A stretch of DNA of 64,000 nucleotides, taken from Stomorhina lunata (Eukaryota > Arthropoda > Insecta > Diptera > Rhiniidae). Position 1 is the stretch's first letter; the number at the start of each line of letters is the position of its first letter. Below the pieces are notes generated by a model, which was not told the DNA's origin, searched no databases, and worked only from the letters and a program-made list of their open reading frames with translations. The DNA is taken from positions 66,658,696 through 66,722,695 of the forward strand of contig OW121743.1 in the NCBI GenBank assembly GCA_933228675.1, read 5' to 3'. Shown here piece after piece: positions 38,294-48,399 of this stretch. The position numbers were made by a program, and so were the translations under genes.

Positions 38294-38517
38294 CGGCGCT
38301 TCCATGATATCATCGGCTACAGCAGCAATATTCTCTGCAGAACGGCTACTCCGGGGTCTGCCACGCCTGGCAGCATCTCGTGTTGTGCCAGTCTCTTGGC
38401 GTTGGACGGCCAGGAAATCTGCGAAAAAAATTAACGTTGTGCCAAAGTCACCGACCTATTATTGGTCAAATAAATAGTCACCAATATTCCGCGTTGTGGA
38501 GCAGTGTAGCGTAACAT
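38294..38517 (-). pseudogene. Mariner/DUF4817-like transposase fragment, N-terminal piece
   Basis: Minus strand from ATG 38517: MLRYTAPQRGILVTIYLTNN resembles the start of DUF4817-type proteins. A stop and frameshift follow, then GRPRSSRSAENIAAVADDIM (the GRPRS hook between two helix-turn-helix motifs) reading into the Transib insertion site. The gene is broken by at least one stop or frameshift as well as by the insertion. Confidence 0.75.
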
Positions 38518-38639
38518 TGTTTATTAATGTATATTTCGCAAGTGTTAACTACACAAATGTCAAAACAGAATTGACATTAGGGGCCAATCGCAAAATTTAT
38601 AGCAATTTCTGAAAGGAGGATTACTTTTGCGCCACCTTG

Positions 38640-38765
38640 TATATGTGACCCTGTCTATGAAAAGGTGGCTTATGACTCAAAAATAAAATTTCAAAAAATT
38701 AACTAATTTCTCGAAATTTCATTTTTGAGTCATAAGCCACCTTTTCATAGACCGGGTCACATATA
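38640..38765. mobile_element. Foldback MITE (126 bp)
   Basis: Arms of 53 bp (38640-38692 and 38713-38765) match in inverted orientation at 51 of 53 positions around a 20-bp loop. Ends are TATATGTGACC...GGTCACATATA, consistent with a TA target and a Tc1/mariner-derived foldback element. Confidence 0.88.
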
Positions 38766-40133
38766 AGTATGTCTAATTTACAATTAATGATATAAGTTAT
38801 ATAAGATATAAGTTTTCTATTGATCAAAGCGATCCTCTTAAAAAATACACTTAATAGCATATGTTAAATAAACCATTAAATAAATTTAAATCTATAAATT
38901 TAAATCGATAAAATGCAATAAATGATCTCAAACGATGAGTATAAATAATAACCTAATATTTCTCATATCATCTGACTCTAATATCTACTGAATGGTATGA
39001 GTAATATTATTAGATACATATTAATCATACGCAATAATCTTTAAAATATCCATTGATAAATTTATAAATATTTATAATAATAAATCTATTTGTTTACAAA
39101 TTATTATTTAAACAATAAATCTCTCTACATCCCAGCTTATCAAACAATATCCAATTGCTATCGTTTATTATTAAGCAAATCTTCAACAATATTTCAAAAT
39201 AATTGCAAGCCATAAAAATGTATTGATTCATAATAATCTTAACTTTTCAAAAATCTTTTAAAAGCTCTTCTATTAAATATTTTTGAAAAATCCTCGAAAA
39301 AGAAACCCTTAAGCATCCTCAATAAATTTTTACAAATTACACAAAATCTTTTTTATTTATTTATTGAACATAATATTTTGCTACAAGGTTAAAAGCTCTT
39401 AAAGCAACAGAAAAAAAAACCGAAAATTTACATAAAAACAATCATGATTTATTAAAAGGAAATATTAAGAAGAAAAACAAAATTTGTTTGAAATGAATGA
39501 ATTATGTAAAGAAAAATAAATTTCAATAAAAATTTAAGACATTTTCAAATATTTATTTATTAATAATAAGAAAAATTGAGAAAACATTTCATCATAGTCG
39601 CAGTTAGTTAAACACATAAAAAATATGAAATCTTTTAATATACGAAACAAAAAAATATGATTTAATAGAAACAATATTAGAGCAAAATTTTAATGTTTAG
39701 ATACATGACTCTTTTATATGAATAGAAGCATATCACAAGTTATCTAACCCTGTCTTCTATCAATCTTTTATTAAGCAAAATTCAGTTTTAAGAGTTTCCA
39801 ATACTGTTAACTTGTGTTTTTTTATCAAAACTAAAATATGGATTTGTCGCCATTAGATTATACCACAAAAATGTTATATTTTGACTTAAGCTATTGTTTG
39901 TGTAAATGATAGATATACTTATTTATGCTACATATGAGTAGTAATTATCTCATAGCTAAAATTTCCTTGAAGTTTTATGATGCGAAAATTTAAATAAATA
40001 ATGAGAGAAAATGCTAACAATGTTTGCTCTAGAGATACTTATACATAAAGGCAAATATAAGTACTTGAATTTGTGATTTTCGAAATTAATTACAAAAATA
40101 TAAAATAGTTATTAAAAGCAAAAAAGTACACAT
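38766..40133. other. AT-rich spacer with one diverged stem-loop
   Basis: Mostly unassignable. At 38994-39030 GGTATGAGTAATAT...ATATTAATCATAC is a diverged relative of the stem-loop in the 544-bp duplication. Confidence 0.6.
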
Positions 40134-40251
40134 ATATACACACGACTATAAGACTATACAACTTCCTTAATAAAAATTTTTGTAATTGTAATTCGCAAAT
40201 TTAAAAAGTTGGATATGCGTTTGAATCAAACAGTTGGGAACACTTTAAGCA
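40134..40251. repeat. 118-bp sequence duplicated at 43859-43970
   Basis: Both copies read ...CGACTATAAGACTATACAAC (or ATGACTATAAG) through AATCAAACAGTTGGGAACAC and TTTAAGCA. The first copy ends exactly where the Helitron begins; the second continues into TAAATATG. Confidence 0.85.
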
Positions 40252-40998
40252 TCTATAATATTAATACGCAAGCACCCATTTATTATCCCCTTTTACGCTT
40301 TAATTATACACTCATTTCTGGAAAATTTTATACAATTTGAAAGATATTTTTCCGTAGATCAGACAAATCTATATCTATATAATATTAATACGCAAGCACC
40401 CATTTATTATCCCCTTTTACGCTTTAATTATACACTCATTTCTGGAAAATTTTATACCATTTGAAAGATATTTTTCCGTAGATCAGACGAATCTATATCC
40501 ATATAATATTAATACGCAAGCACCCATTTATTATCCCCTTTTACGCTTTAATTATACACTCATTTCTGGAAAATTTTATACCATTTGAAAGATATTTTTC
40601 CGTAGATCAGACGAATCTATATCTATATAATATTAATACGCAAGCACCCATTTATTATCCCCTTTTACGCTTTAATTATACACTCATTTCTGGAAAATTT
40701 TATACCATTTGAAAGATATTTTTCCGTAGATCAGACGAATCTATATCCATATAATATTAATACGCAAGCACCCATTTATTATCCCCTTTTACGCTTTAAT
40801 TATACACTCATTTCTGGAAAATTTTATACCATTTGAAAGATATTTTTCCGTAGATCAGACGAATCTATATCTATATAATATTAATACGCAAGCACCCATT
40901 TATTATCCCCTTTTACGCTTTAATTATATACTCATTTCTGGAAAATTGTATACCATTTGAAAGTTATTTTTCCGTAGATCAGACGAATTTATATTTTA
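40252..40998 (+). repeat. Six tandem 124-bp copies of the Helitron 5' end
   Basis: AATATTAATACGC begins at 40257, 40381, 40505, 40629, 40753 and 40877, exactly 124 bp apart. Units 2, 4 and 6 start with TCTATATCTATATA while 3 and 5 have TCTATATCCATATA, giving a 248-bp dimeric order. Copy 2 of the Helitron has a single unit. Confidence 0.95.
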
Positions 40999-42428
40999 TT
41001 AAAATCGGTTCAGTTTTAAAAAATCGGTTTGATATTTAAAAATCTTACTAACACAATAAAGAAAACTCACATGCATATGAAATTTACTTTTAAGAATCAA
41101 ACAAAAGAAATTGTATGCAAACAAGTTTTCTTTTGTTTTTATTATTTTTGGTGAGTGATGAGAATTAAAGAGTACATTTGTGGGGAGATAGTGGTAGACA
41201 AAGACAAAAATAAAGAGTATTTTATTACAATTAAATAAATGTTTTTGTTTTGTAAAATAATAGCAACAAAAATTATTGGTATTGTTTTTATTATTTGTGG
41301 TGAGGGAGTGAAAGACAAAATTAAATTTTGGAAGATTTGACAAAAAAAGTGCATAAAATGTAAACCTTTCAAATTTGAATTATTTGAAGTTAAAATTTTA
41401 TGGAATTTTGTTTTTTGTGTTGTTTTATTGGGATCTTCGAGTGATTGAGGGATAAATATTGTGTTAAAAAATTAAATAATATTGCAGGGAAGGGCACGCA
41501 TGAGGTCATTAAGAGCAATTTTACAACGCCAATATTTTTAAGGGTCACATTAGTAAAGAGTTGGATAAGAACATTGTAACTTATACCCAAAAAGGATGTT
41601 ACCGATTAAAAAAAACAGTCTTTTGAAGGAAAGTTTATAATAATTACAGATTATTATCAAGAAAATTAATTAAATGATCGGTCTGAATCAAATGTAAATT
41701 CAAAACTGATTAAAGGCAAATCTTGCATTGCGACTGGAATGGTTTTAAACTGTAAGCTTCTATAGATTCCAAGTACTTCGTGGTTCTCGCAGTTAATTAT
41801 GCAGTAAAATGATAATAAATTTGAAATATTAGGATCTTTGTTAAAAAGTTCAATAAGACCTTGATTTCTCCATCATTTTTGTCAGTCCGTTAGTAACGCT
41901 TACAAGTTTATCTGTTCATCACTTCACAGAACGCTGTTTTGACATCGATAACGCAAGTTGTTTTGATAGGAGGTACTAAGTCTAACACTTTTTCCTTCTC
42001 ATTCATTTCTGAAGATGCAAAAACGGTTTATTATTTAATGCTCTGATTGTGATGAGTTTTTTTTTTTTTTTGTAAGAGAACTAGCACTCAGGCAAATACT
42101 ACCTATACAATTGCATATAGAGGATATACGAATTGGGTAACCTTCTTTGGAAAGGGGATAGTAGAGAAGAGAAAGGTGATGAAAGGGAGAGATAAAGTAA
42201 CACTGTAATTGCACATCATATCTATTTTTAGAACAGTGAAGTTGCGCCATTTGTTGTTATTTAGATGCATTTTTTTGTTCTACAGCCAATTTTATTTATT
42301 TTTCGTAGACGGTGTATTATTGCTGTAGGCTTACCGCCGACGGAAAATGCTGTGGAAATTAATAATTTTAATTCTGTTATCATTGACTCCCAGTATTAAT
42401 AGAAATTAACAATTACAGAAATTGTTGT

Positions 42429-42494
42429 TGCCAAGACCGGGGATCGAACCCAGTCTCAATGTTATATTACCAACTAACCAACTAAGCCACAGCA
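42429..42494 (-). repeat. tRNA-like (SINE-type) block inside Helitron copy 1
   Basis: Minus strand: TGCTGTGGCTTAGTTGGTTA resembles an acceptor strand plus A box. CTGGGTTCGATCCCCGG is a good T-arm with the B box, and the 3' end (TTGGCA) can pair with the 5' TGCTGTG. At 66 nt and without a clean anticodon arm it is tRNA-derived rather than a working tRNA. Confidence 0.75.
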
Positions 42495-42557
42495 CGGGAA
42501 TTTGTATTCACAATTACCTAGATGACGGTCGATTGTGTCGACCGCAGGATACGCTAG

Positions 42558-43858
42558 TTAGTTTTATGTTGATTTTGACACAACCTATATATTTTCAGGT
42601 GTTCTGTCGTTTCATGGCATTATGGTAGCTTATATATGCCTTAACACGAAGAAATAACGCAATTATGCAAGTGAAAAAAAAATTTTACAATATTTTTTTG
42701 ATTTTTTTATCCGCGATTTTCGCGAAATTTTACAAAATGTGAGTATTAGTGAGATTCAGCTGCCTTGACTTATGGACAAATTTAATTTAAAAAAATTTTT
42801 TAATTAAATTTAAAACTTATATAGGTGCATATCTTTCTAAGATATAAAATTCTTATTTGGTCCATGAAATCGTTAATCCTTATAATTTTTTGGTGCGCTT
42901 CAAATCTAAGGTAAAGCTTTATTAAAGATTAATTTTAAGACCATTCCTGATCAATTTTGAGCTCAATTCGCGATGTGCTTCATTGAAATATTTTCAGATA
43001 AAACCATCGCCTTCTCAATTAATAAAGAAATTTTTGACAAACTTCTGATGCAAATCGGTTATAAATGACATAGTTTTCATGCCTTATACGATTTTGTTTC
43101 AGTTTGCATTCTAAAACCATTTAAAACAATATGCACTTTTTTGCAAGATTTTCAAAATCTTCATAAAATTTTAGCAAACAATGATTTTTTGGTGCGCTTT
43201 TGCTTTTAGGTGCTAAATAGCAAAAAACTCGGTTTACGCGGTAGTTTGGAAATTTTCATTCATATTTGCGAGTGTGCTCCACGAAAAACCGGTATTTTGA
43301 AAAATTTACGCTCAAAAACTCCTCATTTACACCTGTCGTATATTATACCTATACAGAGCACATTAACGAGATATATATCAAACGATGCTAAATTGAAAGA
43401 TCTACAAATCGTTATCTATTTTTTTAAACTCTTTGAGGCGGCCAAAAAATATGTGAAAAAAATTAAAAAATGGCGAAAACGAGCTTCAAACTTTTACAGC
43501 CATTAAGTAGTATTAAAAGTGACAAAATTAAAATTTAGAGGGAAGTGGATTTATCCCCTAAGTGTGGTGTCTATTTCGTAGAACAACGACTTTTGTCCAA
43601 ATGTTAAAACGAATGCAGAAGAAGACAAAATATGAAGAAAAACTTGAATGCTTCAATCGATTTTTTAACATTTTTTTAAATTTGCATGCCAATTACGCTT
43701 AGAAGCGCAAATTTACATATCTAAGATATTGTGTTCAGTATACAGAAGTTTTTGTGAGTTCCAGATCAGTAATTAGATTTTCCGAACTCCTAAGGGTACA
43801 AAAATTATTCGAGGTAAAAGTCGGTTTCGAAGGAATAAAAACTGTTTGTTTTTTGCCC
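42558..43858. other. Spacer between Helitron and duplicated flank
   Basis: No recognised element. An open frame of 98 codons at 43210-43506 has no family features and is not called. Confidence 0.5.
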
Positions 43859-43970
43859 ATATATATACACATGACTATAAGACTATACAACTTCCTTAAC
43901 ACAAATTTTTGTAATTGTAATTCGCAAATTTAAAAAGTTTGAATCAAACAGTTGGGAACACTTTAAGCAT
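43859..43970. repeat. Second copy of the Helitron left-flank sequence
   Basis: Matches 40134-40251 with a short internal deletion (GGATATGCG missing after AAAAAGTT) and continues past the insertion point as GCATAAATATG. Confidence 0.85.
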
Positions 43971-44261
43971 AAATATGAAAGAGCAAGCTAATAAATGATA
44001 TTAAAAGTATAACAAGTAAAAATAATATATTTTAATTACAAAAAATGTTAGCTTGGGACTTAAGTGTTATTTTTACTTTAGATACACATATTTACGATAT
44101 ATTTAAGACTATATTTCCATTGTTTTTATATCTATATACAAACATTGGAAAACAACAAATTTCAAAACAAAAATATCCAATCGATATAAAAGGAACATTT
44201 ATTGATTTATTGATTTATATTTGAATAGACATAACTTATTGAATCAAGAATTCATTAAAAT

Positions 44262-45026
44262 AACAAGTAAGAAAGTGCTAAAGTCGCTCAAGCCCGACTA
44301 TACGATACCATTCACCACTAAGGCCAAGGGTTTTTTTCTGTATAAATACAAATATTTGCTGAATTTTACCATCATACAAACATTTGCTCAAAACTTTTAT
44401 ATTTAAGCTATTTCCGTTACTTGGACTTAAATTAGAGCTAGGATCAAATGTGGACCGATTATCTCGAAATTTAGCAAATTGATTAAAGTTTTTACAAAAA
44501 ATATGTACGCAGAAAACTTAAAATTCTCATTATCTTCAGATTTACGAGCGTTTTAGTGATTTTTGTCTCATTTAAGGCGTTTTAGCAGAAGAGTTTGTAT
44601 GGGAGCTATGGTCAAATGTGGACCTATTTCAACGGTGATTTTGGTTTACATAAGCAGTATTTGTTTAAAATTTCATAAAAAAAAATATTGATATTTGTGG
44701 CAAAAACATCAATTCCGAGAAGTGGAACCTATGGGAGGTACCATAAATAATGACGAATTTCAATAGTCATGGTCCCACTATTAAAAAAAATTATCTGTGC
44801 CAAATTTCATCAAATTTACTTTAGAATTGCGACCTGTACTTTAATAACATTGTTAACATTGGGGTCCAGCCAGACGGGCGGATGAACTGACATCGTTTAA
44901 TCGACTCAGAAATTTATTTTAAGTCTATTGGTAAAAGGTGGATCTAAGATAAATATTTCTATGCATTACATACATCAGCACAAACTTATAATACCCTTTC
45001 CACGTATGGTGGTGAAGGGTATAATA
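44262..45026 (-). mobile_element. DINE-1/mini-me-like element, inverted copy
   Basis: Begins AACAAGTAAGAAAGTGCTAA and CGCTCAAGCCCGAC and ends GGTGGTGAAGGGTATAAT. The GTCY region is shortened to GGTCCAGCCAGACGGGCGGA. Several internal deletions mark it as older than the copies at 13.7 and 30.6 kb. Confidence 0.75.
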
Positions 45027-45749
45027 TGTATGTATTTAAGTATATATGTTTGACATTTGTAGACGTTCTCATCAAAACTTAACAATTCCAATATAAAACA
45101 TTTTGACGAAAATTTCGTTGAAAAATTTTACTTTTATAAAAAATTCTATATTGATCTAAAAAAGCCATTTTTGACCACCGCTGTAGATATTAAAGATCAA
45201 ACATTTTTTTTCAAGAAAAAATTATATTATGTGTTATAAAAAAGCTATTGAAATGTGCTTAATGTTTAAAAACGAAAAGTAACGCAATTTTTGATCAAAC
45301 TCAGTAGCTCATGCATCGATTATAGTTTCACAGCTTTAATCTTGATGTCGATTTAATTAAGATACAGAATTTTGGTTTTAGTCTGTAGAAGAAAATAACT
45401 TAATATCGTATATTGTTTAGAAGATATTAGGAAATCAAAAATGCTCTACAAAATTCAGTGTTTTCGTTTTTCTTTGGATAAAAACTTAGTTGGCTCGGTT
45501 TTGCTGGGTGCTCCCCCTATAAATATGTGAAAGGTGAAAGTCTTTTCTTTTGATTCAGTGAAAAAAATTCACTGAAATTGACCGATCGTAAAACAAAATT
45601 TAAAATTTTCTGAAAAAAGGCACATAAATTGTTACACATAGTTTAAGCAAAAAGTATTGCAGTCATTAAGGCGTAACTTTTTAATCAAATTGAATTAAAG
45701 TGTAAGTCCCGTAGGAGTCGATGGATTTTAACCAACTAAAGTGGAGCGT

Positions 45750-46270
45750 AATTCAAATTCTTATGTAAAGCACTTTATTTCCAAGAAGATGATACGTATT
45801 AATTAGTTTCTCTTGGGTATTCTTGAGGATTTGACGTAGAGTAAAGATCTGGTCAGTGGTTGATTATATGATTTACGTGTCCTTAAGCCACTTTAGTCAA
45901 AGAATACTGAGATTCCAATTGTCCGACATGCGTTCTTCTGACCATATGGTTTCTATAAGACATACGCGTTGTTATTTTTTAGTCGAGATATTCCAATTTT
46001 TACATCATTTTGGTTTGATGGGGGACATATAACGCTATCATCATTGATTTGTTCAAGCGTTTCATGCTTATGGTTTTGCTTATGGTTACGGAACCTAGTA
46101 ATACTCACTACAATAGTTTGAGCAGATGCAAATGAGATCAACCTTATACCATTGTCAGATGATACTTTGTGAAGGCTGAAATCAGTTTTTGCGCTAAAAT
46201 CACCTAGTATTATTTGTAAGTCATATTGGGGCAGATGTCGTAAACTTCCTCGATTATGGTCTTTTTTGGT
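45750..46270 (-). pseudogene. Decayed LINE (non-LTR retrotransposon) endonuclease/RT fragment
   Basis: Minus-strand translation gives ILGDFSAKTDFSLH, then DNGIRLISFASAQTIVVS (the end of an APE-type endonuclease, compare GDFNAK...NGxRL). After a stop it gives IWSEERMSDNWNLSIL and STTDQIFTLRQILKNTQEKL, the start of a reverse transcriptase domain. Several in-frame stops (three visible) show it is dead. It is a short internal fragment only. Confidence 0.8.
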
Positions 46271-46302
46271 TTGTTTTAGTTGTCAAGCGTATGAACCGCC
46301 AA

Positions 46303-46540
46303 GGTATAGCAGGTTAGTCATCCGCCTAGCATACCAGAGATCCCAAGTTCGATCCAAGTTACAAAAAATAGGGTCTCAATACCTTTGCAGCTGGAAACCG
46401 GAGTTAAAATGTAGGTCCCTTTCAATGAGTCTAAAAATATAATCGGATGCAGCTTATAGTCTAAGAGAAGTACCTTTGTTCTAATTGGAATGTCGCGGGA
46501 ATTACGTATGTATGTATAGTCGTCAACAGTTTTAATGAGT
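46303..46540 (+). mobile_element. tRNA-headed SINE-like element, second copy
   Basis: Head ATAGCAGGTTAGTCATCCGC and AAGTTCGATCC, body GGAGTTAAAATGTAGGTCCC-TTTCAATGAGTC continuing without the LTR seen at 16921-17375. It directly abuts the LINE fragment. Confidence 0.7.
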
Positions 46541-46858
46541 CTTCGTTTTTGCTTTTTCATAGTAAGTTATTTTTTTCATTAGTGGGCTACTAGCCCCACA
46601 TTCTAGACCCATGCTTTTTTTGTTCTTCTAGGGGTACACGCGGCACATGTTAGCTCACTGATTTAACTGGTATTAACGCAGCTACCCAAGTGATACTACA
46701 AGGAGGTCAGTATCCAAATCTTACGGAGTTAAGACTAATTACGGAGTTATGACCAATCAGAACCGTTGCTTGGTATCCAACATCCCGTACATCACCCCGA
46801 AAATACTATAATACATTTTGTCAATCTTTCATTTGACGGAGAGAAACAAACTTATTTT

Positions 46859-47100
46859 TGGTATTTTTCTGTTTCTGTAGTTTTTTTATATAGGAGCTAT
46901 ATGTCCACACTGGCTGGCATTGACATAAAACTTCTATGTGCTAAATTTAGTGACCATAGCCATTTTACAATAGTTTATTATTTATTAAGTGTATTTTAGG
47001 TGGAATTTAAGATATTTCTGTAAGTGCTTTGTATGGGAGCTATGGTTAAATGTGAACCTATGTATTTCGATGAAATCGTGTCTGCTTATATCTACAGCTT
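46859..47100 (+). mobile_element. Second DINE-like repeat family, copy 1
   Basis: Shares GGTATTTTT, TTGACATAAAACTTC...TGTGCTAAATTTAG, TAGGTGGAAT and GTATGGGAGCTATGGTTAAA-TGTGAACC with the reverse complement of 55560-55870. It has the same style as the first DINE-like family but a different sequence. Confidence 0.6.
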
Positions 47101-47139
47101 ATGTAGAACTTCTTAATACTAAACTTTATCATCATACCT

Positions 47140-48368
47140 GGGCCCTATTTCTCTAAGCTACAAGGCTACAATTACAAGTGTTTTTGCCTGTAAAATTGTG
47201 AAAAAATTGTGTTTCATTTTAATACAATTACAAGTTTGTAGCTACAAGTGATTTTTACATTTCACAAGTTTACAAGTCATACTTCTACAAGTGGTTTTGT
47301 TTCACAAATCTAAATTTGTACTTGTACCTTTGTAGAATTGTAGAAAAAAAGCATTGGGTCAACTGAGACTCTCAAAAATATTTTTACAAGTTACAAGTGA
47401 ATGATAAATTGAATTCAAATTTGGTTTTTAACTATCTTTTAATAAAAATTAGTTAAAATTAACACAAAATCAAATCAATATTAATGACCATTTATTTATT
47501 TTGTTTGATTACAAGGTTTACATGGGGGTCCAGCCAGATGGACGGAAGGACTGACATCGACTCAGGAATGAATTCTAAGTCCATTGGTGTACTATAAGTG
47601 AACTAAGACCAATATTTTTATGCGTTACATACATCAGCCCAAACTTATAATACGCTTTCCACCTATAGTGGTGGAGGGTATGAAAATATAATCATATATG
47701 CAGAACAAGGAATGATGTCCTTGACTCAAGAATACCTCAAAAAGCATATCTTCCATTTTCTTTATCATTTTTTCAAATGCGGACAACAAAATATGAAAAC
47801 CAAAAACGGAAAACAAAAAACTTTTTCCAAAATAATTCATAATATTTCAGTACAAATTTTGAATTTGAATACAAGATTAAATTTTTTAATTAAAGGACAT
47901 AAAAATACAGGACATATGCTAAAACATGAGTCTAGTAATAAAAATCTGATAACCGTATCAAAAGCTATATGCATATAAAGTGGGTATATTTCGGAAAAAA
48001 TCTTGAAAAAACGAACTTTGAACCGCCATAAAATCTGAACCAAAGCGAAATTAAAAATTTTGAAGAAGTATAAAAATTGCCTAGGCTAGGAGAATGTATA
48101 TAATTTCATGAAAATCGTAGATGGTGTGGTTCAGTACGAGTTCAAAAATGTGTTATTTGACTCCATATATTTGTCAAAATATTTTATTTTTTTTAAATTA
48201 AATTGTAATTTTAGAAATTGTAATTGTAGAAATTGTAGTTTACAAGTCCAAAAAGCTACAATTGTTGTGTAAATTTTAAAGAAACACAATTGAACAGCAC
48301 TTGTAAGAATTAGACTTGTAATTGTAACTTGTAAACTTGTAGAATTGTAGTTTAGTGAAATAGGGCCC
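47140..48368. mobile_element. Inverted-repeat DNA element with GGGCCCTATTTC ends
   Basis: Termini GGGCCCTATTTCTCTAAGCTA and, inverted, GGGCCCTATTTCACTAAACTA, followed on both sides by subterminal runs of CTACAAGTTACAATTACAAG type. About 1.23 kb with no transposase. A DINE-like fragment (47508-47690) is nested inside. The target duplication is unclear (possibly CTG), so the superfamily is not assigned. Confidence 0.75.
47508..47690 (-). mobile_element. DINE-1/mini-me-like fragment
   Basis: Carries GGTTTACATGGGGGTCCAGC, GACATCGACTCAG, TGCGTTACATACATCAGC and GGTGGAGGGTATGAAAAT, the left-end third of the family in inverted orientation. Confidence 0.7.
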
Positions 48369-48399
48369 TGTTATAACTAAATTATCATTTATAAGCAAA

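Larger units (their letters stand above)
40252..42557 (+). mobile_element. Non-autonomous Helitron, copy 1
   Basis: The 5' end is TCTATAATATTAATACGCAA preceded by A (40251). The 3' end is a hairpin CGGTCGA-TTGTG-TCGACCG (42526-42544), 9 nt, then CTAG followed by T (42558), which is the canonical Helitron architecture and A|T insertion. No Rep/helicase coding region is present. The 5' end is repeated six times at 124-bp intervals. The interior carries a tRNA-like block near the 3' end. Copy 2 at 57664-59525 shares both termini. Confidence 0.9.

Noticed and set aside
41142..41372. 76-codon minus-strand frame kept at equal length in both Helitrons (also 57929-58159)
   Set aside because: Low-complexity hydrophobic peptide with differences scattered as in the non-coding surroundings; two copies are too few to show selection on protein.
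42429..42494. Functional tRNA gene
   Set aside because: Only 66 nt, no clean anticodon stem, weak acceptor pairing, and present in two Helitron copies; treated as tRNA-derived.
43210..43506. 98-codon plus-strand open frame
   Set aside because: No recognisable domain, AT-driven composition, no splice or regulatory context; chance is sufficient.
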